A stretch of 64,000 nucleotides of DNA from Epiperipatus broadwayi (GCA_028023455.1 JAQFVV010000285.1:182501-246500), one strand, 5' to 3'; shown: positions 25,460-37,781, numbered from the stretch's first letter. Translations and numbers: made by a program. The notes: generated by a model not told the origin, from the letters alone.

Positions 25460-25551
25460 TTCATGTGTCAAAGCATCGGCCGGGAAGCGAACTCCCAAAC
25501 CCGGTTCAACTGCTTGGAAGGCCGTTGTGCTGACCACTCGACCACCAACGC
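25460..25551 (-). repeat. tRNA-Gly(TCC)-like SINE (family G)
   Basis: On the minus strand, from 25551: GCGTTGG acceptor half, TGGTCGAGTGGTCAGCA D-arm, anticodon loop CTTCCAA (anticodon TCC) and TTCGCTTCCCGG T-arm, closing with CCGATGC, which pairs with the acceptor half through two wobbles. This matches the animal tRNA-Gly(TCC) layout. Eight extra bases (TTTGGGAG) in the T-arm and the trailing TTTGACACATG plus A-run mark it as a SINE. The 72-codon minus frame here is a by-product. Confidence 0.75.
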
Positions 25552-26299
25552 TTGACATAATTTTTTTTCTTATACATATTAGCAATTATAACATACAAAA
25601 TTAATTTACAGCGGTTATTCCCAGAAGGCTGTAAAGTTTCTAACCAAAGCAGTGACTGGAAACGAATGATAAGCAGAGAAAATTAAGAAACCCTGATTGC
25701 AGATCAAGGCTGTGATGATGATAACTTACCATTTAAGTACTTCAGCTATAAATATTTTTTTTGTTTTCTGAGCTAATGTAATACACGATTGGTATTGAAA
25801 ACATCCACATAGAAGATACTTTTAAAAAAAAAAAACAACTATTCAGCTTTATTGTAGCCTAGCACGATATAACACATATATCAGATTCATGACTTATAGT
25901 AATATGACTTAATAGTAGAATACTTTTTAAAAAAACTACCTTCTCTGTGGATGTTTTCATTAGTATATTTAAGTACTTATAACTGCAGATCATTTTCAAG
26001 TAGAGGAAATCTGCATGAATTAGGGGGGAAGATCTGGATATTATTAAATGGATTTTTGTTAGACTTTGTGAAGTTAAAAAAAAAAGTGAAGAATCAATTG
26101 ATTAAAAAGTGAATGTGTACTTTACTGCAAAGGTATATATATTGAAAGATGTGAGATTCCTTACAAATAAAAGAAGGAAAACAATATTTTGTAGACTGAT
26201 ACTACAATACCAAATGTAGATAATTAAAATTTATGCGCAGCAAATTTTTCATGTTCCTATGGATGTACAAATGTGTTGAATCAGACCAAACATTTTAAA
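25552..26299. other. Unassigned AT-rich sequence
   Basis: Nothing recognised. Confidence 0.4.
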
Positions 26300-27345
26300 A
26301 TTGTCATGGAAAACGTCAATAACAGAATTGGCAAACTATATAAAATATACCACCTCCCAAAGACAACTATATAGCCACACTTTTAGACAGCATAAGAAAT
26401 CAAAGGGACAAAATAACCCTGTCTAACCCAATTAAATACACATATTGGCACATACATAGCCTAATAGAGCAGACACAACAAGATATCAACAACAAAATGG
26501 TCCTTGAAATAAACAATGCACAACTCCTAAAAAAATATAAAAATTGATACCTGGAGCCTAAATTCTTTGACTTCATAGTCAAAGTAAATCTGAATGCCTT
26601 GCCTACATCACATTTCATCCATTTTAAAAGGTTCTTTACGGAAATAGACCCACTGTGCAGATTGTGCCAAAGAGAAGAAGAAACACAACATCATTTTCTA
26701 AACGATTGTCTGGGCTTGGAAAAGGTAAGACAAATAATGATAAATAACTACCATCAGAAAGACACAACAATGGCAAAAATTCTCCAGGTATACAAAAAAA
26801 ATGCAATCCCAACAATAAGAGCAGCAACATTTAGCTTGTATGCATATTGGTACACCAGATGTAAATTCAATTTTGACTACAATGCAAAACAAAACCTCAA
26901 CACTTTCCACCACAAGCTAGAAAAAATAAAAGAAAGGGATAACATGCTAGCACCACCAGATATTTTTGCTGCAACTTGGTCACTGTTTAAACTAAAATCA
27001 GCACTATAGTTGAAAATCAGTAAAAGAGATACAGAATAACACAGCTAAAAAGAAAAAGAACCCAATACACCAAAACCAGCAGGACACACATGACAGGGTC
27101 CATCAACATAATGTATATATATATAAAAATTAGACAAACTGAATTCAGGCAACTTTTGATGCCTTAAGAGTAGCAAAAACACAACTTAAAGAACTCAAGA
27201 GAAAGCTCTTTCTCTCATATATCTGTGAACAAACTTATGCCCTACAGAACTGTTTAGACACGGGAACAGACTTATGCTTACTGTGTAAGCCCAATCTTAC
27301 CTATGTAATCATTGTTTTTTAATCAATAAAATATGCTTTGAAACA
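26300..27345 (+). pseudogene. LINE 3' end (relative of the 29930-35004 element)
   Basis: The frame 26599-27009 (136 codons) plus a broken upstream frame aligns with the C-terminus of the large LINE: YLEPKFFDFIVKVNLNALP here versus SLEPKFLDFIIKINLNALP there, then CRLCQREEETQHHFLNDC, a C-x2-C...H-x4-C zinc box. The 3' end carries an AATAAA at 27325-27330 followed by ATATGCTTTGAAA, similar to the 3' end of the large element. It is truncated at the 5' side, as is usual for LINEs. A related but clearly different subfamily. Confidence 0.8.
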
Positions 27346-27560
27346 TAAATTTTAATACAGTGATAAAAGTGAGAGAGAGTACAAGGATGATAGTTTGTAT
27401 AAAAAGGACTGTATATTACGAATTCTTTGTTTGAAAAAAATTCTCATTGAATATAAATATGGAAGCATCAAAATGAATGTACAGCTGATTTGGATTTTAT
27501 TTTATCCAACACAATATATGTATTTTAAGATTATAATATTTTTAGTAGATTCTATACAAG

Positions 27561-27636
27561 AAGTGATAATCGATTAGATAGATATAATGCAAAACTAGAA
27601 GTGATAATCGATTAGATAGATATAATGCAAAACTAG
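27561..27636. repeat. 38-bp perfect tandem duplication
   Basis: AAGTGATAATCGATTAGATA and the following 18 bases occur twice in a row (27561-27598 and 27599-27636) without differences. Confidence 0.95.
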
Positions 27637-27669
27637 AGAACCCAAAAGTATTAGAAAATAGTTGTTAGT

Positions 27670-29620
27670 GGTTGACATTTCTAATTTCTAGAAAAATTCT
27701 AAAGAATTTAAACAAAAACCTGAAAATCGCTATAAAACTTTCAGACAATGAAGATTGTTTAGACTTGACCGAATCACTAAAAAAGACAGCTGGCATCCTA
27801 TTAAATACTACAGAAAAGAGATCTAATATAAAAAAGCAGCAAAAGAATGTATGAAGAAAAAAAGAAATCTGAAAAATTTTAAAAATGATCCATTAAAATA
27901 AATTGAATATCTACCGTTTTATAAACTGATAAAAAAAGGTGTTAATAAATAAGAAAATATAATTGCAAATTAGCAAAGAAAGCTAGAGAAAAGAATAAAA
28001 GTCTTGAAAGGATATAACAAAATCTTGCCATTGAAAGGAAAGTTATTATGCAAAACAAAATAAAAATAGAACTATTCATGCAGTTTAAAGAACAATTTTA
28101 TAAAGAATTAAATAGTAATAAAGAACAAGAAAATAAAGTATTCTCTTACAATTACTATATAGTCTGAATTACCAAGTATTTTAAATAAAGAGTTGAGACA
28201 TGCAATTAAATTTATGAAAAATAGAAAAGCTCTAGGAGATGATGGAATTATTATTGATATTTTAAAGGAAATAGATCAAAGTAATAGAAAAATTAATAGT
28301 TATATACTAAATGCCTAAATGATAAAGATGCAATAGTTGACTAAAAAAATATAAAAGAATATTGATATTTAAAAAATAATAAAGAAATAGCTAAAGATTA
28401 CAGACCTACCAGTATTTTACCCGGTGTATACAAAATCTTTACCAAGATAATTACACCTTATCTTCAAAAAACTTTGGATTTTAATCAACCAAAAAACAGA
28501 AGCTGAATTTTAAAGTGATTTTAGCAGGGGGTATCAAACCCAAGTATTGAGACAACTTGTAGAAAGCATTAATAAATGAGATACCATTATGCTTTAGATT
28601 TGTGGGTTATAAAAAGGCATTTAATTTTCCACAGTAATTAACATTTTTAACCATCAAAATATAAACTTAGGATATTAACATATTTAAAGAACATTTATCA
28701 AAATGCAATTACATGGTAATACTAAGAAGATTAAAATTAAGAAAAATATACAACAAGATGATTTCATATCTCCAAAATTTTTACAGCAATTTTACAAGAA
28801 GTATTTTATGGATTAAAATGGGAAGATAATGGAGTAAAAATACATAGGAGTTATTATATAAATAATTTTGATTTTTTACATAATATGGTTTTCTTTGCAA
28901 AATGTTTCAAAAGTTGTGAAATGGAAGTAAGAAAATAGGATTAAATATAAATGCTATAAAAGACTAAACTAATATTTAATGCATTTTCTCAAAATAAAAA
29001 AATAAAAACTGATGATTATAAATAAGAAAATGTTAACAACTACAAATATATTAGTCAGATTATTAATACAAATGATAACATAATCGATAAAATTAATCAT
29101 GGAATTAAATTTAGATGGAATGTTTTTGATATAATATTGAAAGAAAAAATGTCTACTTATTTGAAAAAAGATTTTTCGATTGATGTGTTTTACCAGTTCT
29201 TAAAATCTTGGCTGAGAATTCTTGGACAGTTAACAGAAGATTAATATGGAAATATTAGTCTATTCAATAAAGTATAGAGGAATGGATATTTGAATATGAA
29301 ATTTATGGATAAGAGAGTAAACAACTATCACTGACATCACTGAAAAATTTAAGAGATGAATGGATCTGGACTGGACATATTTCTAGAAGAGATGAGCAAT
29401 TGAAGTTCTAAATCATAACCTATGATTCTACAATAGACCTAAAATAAGACCTCATGTTGATGAAGTGGTGAAATAAAAACAATTATTGGTGTGTTACAGA
29501 GAAGAAAGGCTATCAATCAGAGAAATTGGGTTGAAAAATGAGACCATCTTGCAAATGATTAATAATGGTTGAAAATATTGATGATAAAATGTGATTTTGA
29601 TGAACTTTTTCCAATACAAT
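27670..29620 (+). pseudogene. RTE-type LINE, long degenerate copy
   Basis: In order: a linker region (NLKIAIKLSDNEDCLDLTE), FMKNRKALGDDGI (RT finger motif, family pattern GKA.G.DGI) near 28213, FRFVGYKKAFNFPQ near 28592 (motif A, family VDYKKAFDS), a decayed YADD box with VFFAK near 28880, TKLIFNAF, then LDIFLEEMSN-type remains of the GHISRR C-terminal block near 29370. Stops and frameshifts are everywhere, so it is dead. No endonuclease part was seen; the copy is 5'-truncated. Confidence 0.75.
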
Positions 29621-29700
29621 CATATATATAAATTTCATATTTTAAAATTTAATGTCACTAATGCAAACTGTACAGCATTTTACTTGATTTTATGAATAAC

Positions 29701-29886
29701 AAGCCAGAAACTAGTATGGGGATATTGGATGAGTAGGCATTAGATAGGGATTTTATTCACAAGCCTTTGAGCATCCATTGATTACTCTGGTTAGCACAGG
29801 GTGGCACTACTGTATGGAGAGTTTTTCCTTATTTAATAACAATTATGTGCTAGTATAAGAGATGGTGATCATGTGATGTTTAGTGG
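29701..29886 (+). mobile_element. Family A retroposon, right half only
   Basis: Flanked by a perfect 13-bp TSD (TTTTATGAATAAC at 29688-29700 and 29887-29899). It starts at AAGCCAGAAACTAG, inside what would be helix II of the family's hammerhead motif, and ends GTGATGTTTAGTGG, the family 3' end. Lying 30 bp upstream of the large LINE's own target site, it has no coding content. Confidence 0.85.
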
Positions 29887-30009
29887 TTTTATGAATAACT
29901 AGCAAAAGGTTTAGCTAAAAACCTAAGCAGTTTAAAACATGGGCAGACCAAATGAACTTTAAAAATTAACTACAGATCTTTAGGAAATTATATACTATGC
30001 TTTATAGAT

Positions 30010-31463
30010 ATGAACCATCTGGTTACACTATCTAGCAGAATCCAAAACTGCCTTGCCCACTTTAATGAACAAGAACTACAAGACATCCTTATTAATTATG
30101 GTTCGGTTAGCAAATTTAAACTGTCCAATAAAGTTATCTTCACACTTACATTAAAGAAAAACATTATACCCACTGACATACCCACTATTATTACTGCAAG
30201 AGGCTCTCCTATGGTCTTGATGGTCAGGGGAGTACAGTCACAATGTTTCCTCTGCCTTCACATAACACACCTCATCAAAGATTGTGCAGCAAGAATATGC
30301 ACACACTGTGGTATTAAAAAGAATAAAGTTCATAGATGTCCTGGTAGACCTATTAACACATCTACCACAACCATAAATAGCCAAACACATCATGGGCTCA
30401 CAAACCTAGACAATTTGTTTCAAATAAATCCTCCAACAAACTCTTACACAACCAAACCTATCTTTCAAAATGAAAATATTTAAGAAAGAACAAACACCAC
30501 CCTTTATACTAATAGTAGTGAATCAGAGAACCAAGCAATAACATATACCTCTCCTAAACCAGTCACTCAAACTAATAATACTCAAGATCAAACAGACAAT
30601 ACATGCAATACTAATCTCTGAGAAGCAATATTAGGTCAAATTCTCACTACACAAGAAGACAATATGATCAATCCATCTGACAAGAGCAAGGAAGACCCAG
30701 GCAATGAAGAAAATACACTTAAAAAATTTCAAAACAATTCATCCACTCCCACCCAGCTTAAAACCATTGATACATCAACATTCAGGCCAGCTAAGTCTAG
30801 CAAACCTAAACAAAGTGATCCACAAACTATCCTCAAATCTTCAACTCCTGCAAAACTTAACCATCCAGATGAAAAGACTTATCAAACCCTCAACTCGATA
30901 GTCAGCATGATTAATGTTTCACAATAGATACAGCAAACAGAAAATGACTCAGGTCTAAAATATAAACCAAAATCTCATAACAATAAAAAAACACTTTTAT
31001 TAAAAGAACAGGAAAAAGAAAACAACACTAATAAACTTCAAAACCCTCAAAAAACTGACTCAACAAATACCCAAAATACAAATAAGAAAATTAAATTGCA
31101 CAGATAGATCAAGCTCAGATGATGACAGCTTCCACCCAATACATGTCTCACCCCCACCCTTTAACAAACAAATTTCAGATACATCCAGCTCAAGGTTTCA
31201 CAAATCCATAGAAAAAAACGAGGAAAACCATGGAACTTACAACCATCAATACAATTGATCCATCTGATGAATCTCATATGGAATACATTACTACATCAGA
31301 CACCAAAGACTTCATGGATTTAATTTCTCAACCAACAAATATATCACCAATCCAACCACAAGTTCAATCACAAGACTCATATTGCCAAACAGCATCAGAC
31401 CTCATCAATATGGAGATGTCCCACATTGACTTGGTCCACTTTTCTGAGGATTGTTTGGATTAA
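30010..31463 (+). pseudogene. LINE ORF1 (gag-like, zinc knuckle), broken
   Basis: Probably an RNA-binding protein of the retrotransposon particle. The first open piece (30010-30483, 157 codons) has a domain with LQDILINYGSVSKFKLSN, then a knuckle C79-x2-C82-x4-H87-x4-C92 and a second irregular one C97-x2-C100-x7-H108-x-C110. A stop at 30481 and others separate a second piece in the same frame (30664-30927), rich in Ser/Thr/Pro/Lys. After a frameshift a third piece (31230-31463) is acidic. Start chosen as the first ATG of the open frame; the true N-terminus may be missing. Confidence 0.75.
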
Positions 31464-31489
31464 CCTATCATGGATTAACCTATCATGTT

Positions 31490-34400
31490 CTGCAAAATTG
31501 TTGGCATTAACATCTGAGACATCAATTCATTTGATAGAGTTCTAGCTATTAAAAACTGGCTCTCACTCTGTTTCCCACATGTACTTCTTATGGGTGAAAC
31601 TAAATATCACCATAAGACTGATAATAAAATACTAATTCTTCTTTCATCTCTCGGATTTACTAGATTTTCCATCGGCCATTCAGCATCAGATGGAGTTGGT
31701 ATTCTTCTCAACAAGTCAACACCACCAAAAAGTTTTAGCATTCTATTCCTAGATGCCAATTTAATTATCATAGAAATAGACTATTGGGGTTATCCAATTA
31801 TCATAGCTTATATATATACAGCCAAAGACACCTCTCAATATCTAAAATAATCCATATCCTAAATGCCATCAATGCTAACAGAGCCTCCCCTACTATTCTC
31901 CTGGGAGACTTTAACACCACATACAATGACTTCAACAAGAAATTTTTGCATCTAATAAATCGCAGATTAATGGGTGGAGAGGGCTTCTTTCCTCCCGAAG
32001 CCTACTCTTTCTATACTAAAACTAAAAAGTCCCTGATTGATCTGGTTTACTACACTCCAGACCTCCATTTCAACCTTGATGCAGCCTTAGCCCCTGTTGC
32101 TTTCTCCAACCATATGGCCCTGATATTACAACTTACCCCTATTTCAATCCATGTACCTGTTGATGGACCTGGCAAAACCATGCACATGATCACCCAATCA
32201 AACATGACTAAAGCAATAGTGTCGGGCATACATCTATTTCCAGAAAATAAACATCCTTTTCCTTCCTCCTGAGGAGGGATGGTTTTCCTTCATCGGAATC
32301 CTACAGTCCATATTAAATCACCACACCAGGAAAATAAAAAGACCAAATGGCCTTCTAAATGACCTAACAGACATTAATACACAACTTCAAACATTACAGT
32401 AAAATTTCACAAATTCAAAAAAAATTATCTCCCTTAAAAATCTCTACAAAATCAAGCAAAAGTCCCTTGCAGAATATATATCCATCAGAAGATCCAAATG
32501 TTTCTTATCACAACAACACTGCTGGACAAGAGACTACCTCAGATGGGCACTAGGCTACAATAAAAAACAAGTCACTCCCATATCCATTAATACTAATGGC
32601 ACCAATCTCATTGGCTTTCCAATGATGCAGCACATCAGCCAACAATTCTGCCAATTAATGCAAAAATATGGAGCTCCTCCAATAAACACCTGGTTGGATG
32701 CTGGTGACCTGGGTGAACATGGAATGACAGAAATCCAAATCAAAAAGAAGATAACATCTCTCCCTGACAGTGTTCATCCTGGCCTTCACAGCATCCCAAA
32801 TTTCATTCTCAAACACCTCAGTCAATTCACTGCTTCAATTATTAAAAAAATGATTGATCACCTAGTCTCTGGCAACAGAAACATAACAGAATTTTACCCA
32901 GTGGCACTCGTGCCTTTTATTAAAAAAGCAAAACCACTAAATGTTAACAGTATCTGGCCAATTTCCATGACCCCACTGCTTATTAAGATAATCAAGTCAG
33001 TTATTAAAGATCAAATTCATCAAACTCAAATTCTTAACCATATCTTGGCAAACCAATATGGAAAAAAGGGATCAACAACCTCGCATGCTATGACCAATGT
33101 AACTTCACTGTTCAATTATATCAGAGTACCTAGTAAATCCAAACCTATTGCTGTCCAACTGGATGTTGTGGCAGCATTTGACTCAGTATGGATATAAACA
33201 CCCTCCTGGATATTCTGGTGAAATGTGACTCCATCCGTGATTGTTCAGATGGTCAGCAATTTGCTCAACAACAGAAAAATTTTTCTCTCTCTTGATGGCA
33301 AGATCACACCAGGTTTCAAGCCATACAAGTCGATCCCTCAAGGATCTCCACTCAGTGCCCTATTCTTCTCAGCATACACCAACCCTCTTCTGATGGATAT
33401 AGAAAAAAACCTCCCAGGAATATTACTTCCCTCTCTCAATAAAAATTTCAATTTATTTGCATATATAGATGACATCATAGTCATGCTTCCCACCATTAAA
33501 TACCTTGTCATCTCATGAGCATCTTAAACAGAAATACAATGAAACTTGCCCTACTAATAAAGTTTAACAAATCTTCCATCTGGAAGAAAATGTCTGACAA
33601 ACAAATTAACTCCCCCTTTTCTGAAAAACCCCAAAGATATCTAGGTTTCCCAATCTTCAAACCTCCAACTGCAATGGCAAGAGAGATTCAAGATGCAATA
33701 CTCCAATCAACCGAAGCCATCACCACTTCACTCTCTAGAGTATACCTTTCATTATATGGAAAGGTTGGCCTCCTCAACATGATCATAATGCCAAAAATCT
33801 CATATTATCTTCCATTCATAAAAATGTCTAAACAGTTTCAAAATAAAATTAGCCGATTATGCACCAAACTTCTCTGGAGAGGAAGGACAGTTGCTATTAG
33901 CTTGTGAGGTATCCAATGACTGCGCATGTTCAATGAACTGTCATTCCACTCAATACAGGCAATCATTTTACAAAAAACCCACAACACTCTACATAATATT
34001 ATCCTCTCCTATGGATACTCCAACATTATAAAAAAAATTACACCGACTGATCACCCTCAGCTTTTTTCCAGTTCATGGATAGCATTGCTAGTAGAACACC
34101 TACAACTTTATAACCCGATGATGCCCTCTAACCTTAACCCAAAAATCACATTATGGGAAGCATACAATATAATCAACTATAAACAGCAACCCATTAAAAT
34201 CAGCCTAAATGTAACAAACCAAAGCCTAATTACACACTTCAAAAGATGGAGTCTGGAACCCAAATTCCTTGACTTCATCATTAAAATTAATCTTAATGCG
34301 CTTCCCATGAATTGGTTGCTTTATCACCAAAGAGGTTTTTCTAGCATTGACCCTATATGTGGTCTGTGTTCTCATAAAGATGAAACCATAGATCATATTA

Positions 34401-34700
34401 TACACCGGTGCCCAAGTCTTAAAACACTGAAAGATTTAATCATCATCAACTCCAACCTAAGATCTGACATGATTTTCTCACTTGAAAATGCCATTCATAA
34501 TGGAACTTTTGCAATAATAAGGCTTTTTACCTTTGTCCTTTATGCCATATGGATAATAAGATGCAAATCTCTCATGGAACTATCCCCGCCACAAATCATA
34601 CCATTGTTTTATCAAATGCTCAAAAAAAATCAAGAAGTGTAATCAGCTTCTTGCCTCCAGTAAAATCTTTAATGACACCTGGTCTTTAACTGCTCTATTT
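31490..34700 (+). pseudogene. LINE ORF2: endonuclease, reverse transcriptase, zinc box; broken
   Basis: The target-nicking and reverse-transcribing protein. AP endonuclease: GETK (metal-binding Glu) near 31590, LLGDFN near 31898, SLIDLVYYTP near 32030 and AFSNHMALIL near 32101, where the usual SDH is SNH. Reverse transcriptase: LDVVAAFDSV near 33160 (motif A), IPQGSPLSALFF near 33330 (motif B) and YIDD near 33462 (motif C), then YLGFPIF. C-terminus: C-x2-C-x8-H-x4-C near 34358-34411. Breaks: frameshifts near 31800, between 32272 and 32622, and near 33515; stops at 33195 and 33905. Catalytic aspartates of the RT remain. Confidence 0.85.
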
Positions 34701-35017
34701 TTTTCCTGATTATCAACTCCCACCTACCCAGCATTATAAATTTGGCAATTTTAAAAGAAAATATTCATGTTTATATTGAAAATGCTAATACCATTTAACA
34801 AGTTCTTAGTTTCTCATATTCTACACAAATTTCTTCATTATAACCAACCATATACGTGTATAACAATTGCGTTCTCATAACATAATCTAGCCAGGCGGCA
34901 AAGTGAACATTTTTATAATCATGTTATTGTATAATTTATTTATTTATTTTTCTTTTATCAGGATGTAATCTATATTTATTGTTAATAAAATTTTTGTTGA
35001 AATGAAAAACCTAAGCA

Positions 35018-35677
35018 TCATTTTTGGTTATATAATACCCAAGATAATTAATTAAAGTAATTGCCTTTATTCAATGAGTTTGACGCTAAGATGTGTTTTT
35101 TCCACCAATAATTTTGAGCAAGCTGTGTGTTGATTCACGCACCTTGAACTTTATAATGTGCTATTCTATTGCTGAACAAAACCTGGCAGGATATGAATTT
35201 CAGAAAACAGCCTAACATACACATTATTTTCAGTTGTAAATTTATAATTTTGTAAGCCTTCTTCATTATAAAAGTATATTATTTACAAATGTAGCAATTA
35301 CCAAAAAAAATTTGCATATTATTTAATTTATAGGAAAAAAGGAAAATAAAAAAGAGAGATATCAAGAAAAAAAATGTTTCTTAATTAAAAGCATTTAAAA
35401 TTATGCAAACATCATCTAAATGATTAAAAAAAAGTAACTACAAAAATAATTGGGGACAGGAAAGTAAACAAAATTTACCCTGATGATGACGATTACAGCA
35501 TAGCTGTAAACTCAATAAGCATTTGAGTACATTTAATTTTAAATCAAGTAAAACATATGCAAAGTGAAATTTTTTTATAATGTAATAATATATATTAAGT
35601 GTTATATGGGAAACGTGAATATTTAATACATATAACTAATGTATGTAAAATCCTAGGAGTGCTATGTGGATTTACTT
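35018..35677. other. Unassigned AT-rich sequence
   Basis: Flank between two retroposons; nothing recognised. Confidence 0.4.
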
Positions 35678-35691
35678 TTTAATTTCTTAAC

Positions 35692-36002
35692 AGGCAAAAC
35701 TCTCCATACAGTACTGCCACCCTGTGCCAACCATAGTAATCAATGGATGCAGAAGGCTTATGCATAAAATCCCCATCTAGTGCCTACTCATGCAATATCC
35801 CCAAACTAGTTTCTGGCTTGTGGCCTTCATCAGTGAGGAGCCTTGGATCTGAGAGCACTGCACCTAGATCTTAGAACCAGCCTTCTGACATCCATTGATT
35901 ACTCTGGTTGGCACAGGGTGGCACTACTGTGTGGAGGGTTTTGCCTGCTTAATAACAGTTATGTGCTAGCGTGAGAGGTGGTGATTATGTGATGTTTAGT
36001 GG
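35692..36002 (+). mobile_element. Family A foldback retroposon, most complete copy
   Basis: A 14-bp TSD (TTTAATTTCTTAAC at 35678-35691 and 36003-36016) bounds a 311-bp insert. Its left part (35692 to about 35877) is an inverted version of the family body. Its right part (about 35879-35955) repeats the end of that body in direct orientation and adds a tail ending GTGATGTTTAGTGG that the left arm lacks. The inverted pair starts ACAGGCAAAACTC / GTTTTGCCTG. The left arm contains a hammerhead-like motif. No coding capacity. Confidence 0.85.
35792..35848 (-). ncRNA. Type I hammerhead-like ribozyme motif, family A
   Basis: Minus strand: CTGATGA 35833-35827, helix II GGC/GCC around CACAA, GAAA 35813-35810, a one-pair helix III (C-G around TA) and the triplet GTT as NUH (other copies have GTC). 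Helix I pairs TGGGGA with TCCTCA (one G-T), then across an internal loop TTG with CAA. An A-A opposition at the base of helix II is non-canonical. Core bases are intact in this copy. Confidence 0.6.
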
Positions 36003-36016
36003 TTTAATTTCTTAAC

Positions 36017-37741
36017 CTGAGAATATGTTTGTATTTTTGTATAAAATAATAAATATTAAAACTATATTTAAAAAAAGAAAATGTAAACATATAAAATTCA
36101 ATAATTTATAAATAAGTTCTACGTTGTTGGCATGTATTTTTTTTATGAATTGGATATCCTAAAAAGTGTACTTTATGCATATTTAAAATAAGAGAAAAAT
36201 ACATACCAGTCAAAAAATATATGTAATTAATTATATTTAATTAAGTTTTTATGATTAAGGGTTTATAATTAATGGAATATTTGATAATTTTTTTATGAAA
36301 GAATTCTAAAAAAACAGTAAAACAACCTGTAATTAGCATTAAAGAAAGCAACTTTTCATAAGCAAAAAGCATGCTTGAGAGTGCATAAAAGCATAATCAT
36401 TATGCAGCACAAAACTGAAGATAGAAAATCTGACAAATGGTTATAACTTAAACAAGTCACTACAGTTTGGTAATAATTACCCATATCTAAAAATCTAGCT
36501 AGAAAATACTATCTAATCCAAATTTTATTTTTTTATGAAAAATTTCTTTATGAAAATGAGTGCATGCTAGAAGAAGTCTACAATACCAAAATCAGGAGTA
36601 AACAATGTGGTAGTCATGTTTTATAATTATTGGTTGAAAACAGATGTGAAATCCAATCTTTTTTGTTGGTTGTGATGTCCTGATAAATATTTGTTTATGT
36701 TGCTCAAAAATTACCCTTTCTAAAAATGAAGTTCAAAAGAATAAAAGATCAATCTCAAGTGAGATTGATATAGCAACCATATTGCGGCATAGAGAAACAT
36801 TAAAAGACTATTAAGTCAAAGACAAATCTTTAGCTTAAAAAGATAGATGGAGAGTAAATTATTTATTATTAAATCCACAGATAATACGATAATAGTAATA
36901 CTTTTGATGGATATAAATGTAGACATACTTAAGCTAAAGGAATTTTTTCTCATCGTATTTATAAATATTGTTTTTTTCTAATTCATTTTATTATTATATA
37001 TTGATTTTATTTATTAAAACTTGTATTCACCTTTTTTTGTTTCCCATCTTGATTCAAAGGCGGTGGCTGTGTTGAAACACTAGACTTCTTTGAATTACAG
37101 TGAAATGCACATATATATTTGATATTAATGTTAATAAGCAAAGAAATTGAATATGATAAAATATGTCAGAATAAATATGTTAACTAAGGCCAAATATTGC
37201 AGCTCGTTTATAAAGTAGTTTTTCTTTTCTTTTAAATTGAAAAGACTAAGTTAATATTTTTCTGATACATTAATTCAGAGTGTATTATATCTGTTAAGGT
37301 ATATAATCATGAGTAATTTTCAATTAATTAAATCAATTTAACAAATAAATTGTGTTTGTTATTTAAAAAGGTCATTCTTATTTATCCTGAACTTGCTAGG
37401 AATGAAATATATCAGAATATTAACCAAAAAAAAAAAATTAGGATATTATAACATAAGGAGATTAATTCATCATTTGCAGTATTCTATATGTTATATTTTA
37501 ATTATAGATGAAGCTACTAAATGATATCATTCTTAATCTGGCCCTTATAAAACTGATTGTAAATTGTTAATGATCAAAAAATATAACTCCTGTTTCTCTT
37601 AGAATTCTTCGCTGTAATCATAATACTATAGGAATACAGGATGTGATCATCATCATTCTCTTAATCATTAATTGAGAATTGTGTTTGCATCTCTGTGACA
37701 CGAAATACTTAACTTGATGGCCAGCATGGTTGGGCAAATAA
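36017..37741. other. Unassigned AT-rich sequence
   Basis: No coding region or shared repeat recognised. Confidence 0.45.
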
Positions 37742-37753
37742 ATATTCTTTATA

Positions 37754-37781
37754 CTTTTTTCTCTCCATGTGTCATAGCATC
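37754..37781 (-). mobile_element. 28-bp SINE tail insertion (family G)
   Basis: A minus-strand GATGCTATGACACATG followed by an A-rich tail, identical to the 3' end of the SINE at 18191-18290. A 12-bp TSD (ATATTCTTTATA at 37742-37753 and 37782-37793) flanks it, so it is an extremely 5'-truncated insertion. Confidence 0.8.

Larger units (their letters stand above)
29930..35004 (+). mobile_element. 5.1-kb non-LTR retrotransposon with 13-bp TSD
   Basis: Bounded by AAAAACCTAAGCA at 29917-29929 and 35005-35017, identical over 13 bp, so the insert 29930-35004 is one integration event. It holds a gag-like ORF1 with zinc knuckles and an ORF2 with AP endonuclease, reverse transcriptase and a C-terminal zinc box, then a 3' region with AATAAA and a short A-rich end. 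Only about 80 bp precede ORF1, so it is either slightly 5'-truncated or has a very short leader. Clade unresolved; the architecture fits the I/Jockey/Tx1-like groups. Confidence 0.85.

Noticed and set aside
25473-25551. Functional tRNA-Gly(TCC) gene
   Set aside because: Eight extra bases in the T-arm, a shared non-tRNA 3' extension with A-tail, and a second dispersed copy show a SINE.
26636-26913. Overlapping minus-strand frames of 64-71 codons
   Set aside because: Antisense shadows of the LINE C-terminus encoded on the plus strand.
35692-36002. Family A as a MITE (DNA transposon with terminal inverted repeats)
   Set aside because: Inverted arms are not at both ends (the tail is only on the right), TSDs are 10-14 bp and variable, and 5' ends vary between copies, all favouring retroposition.
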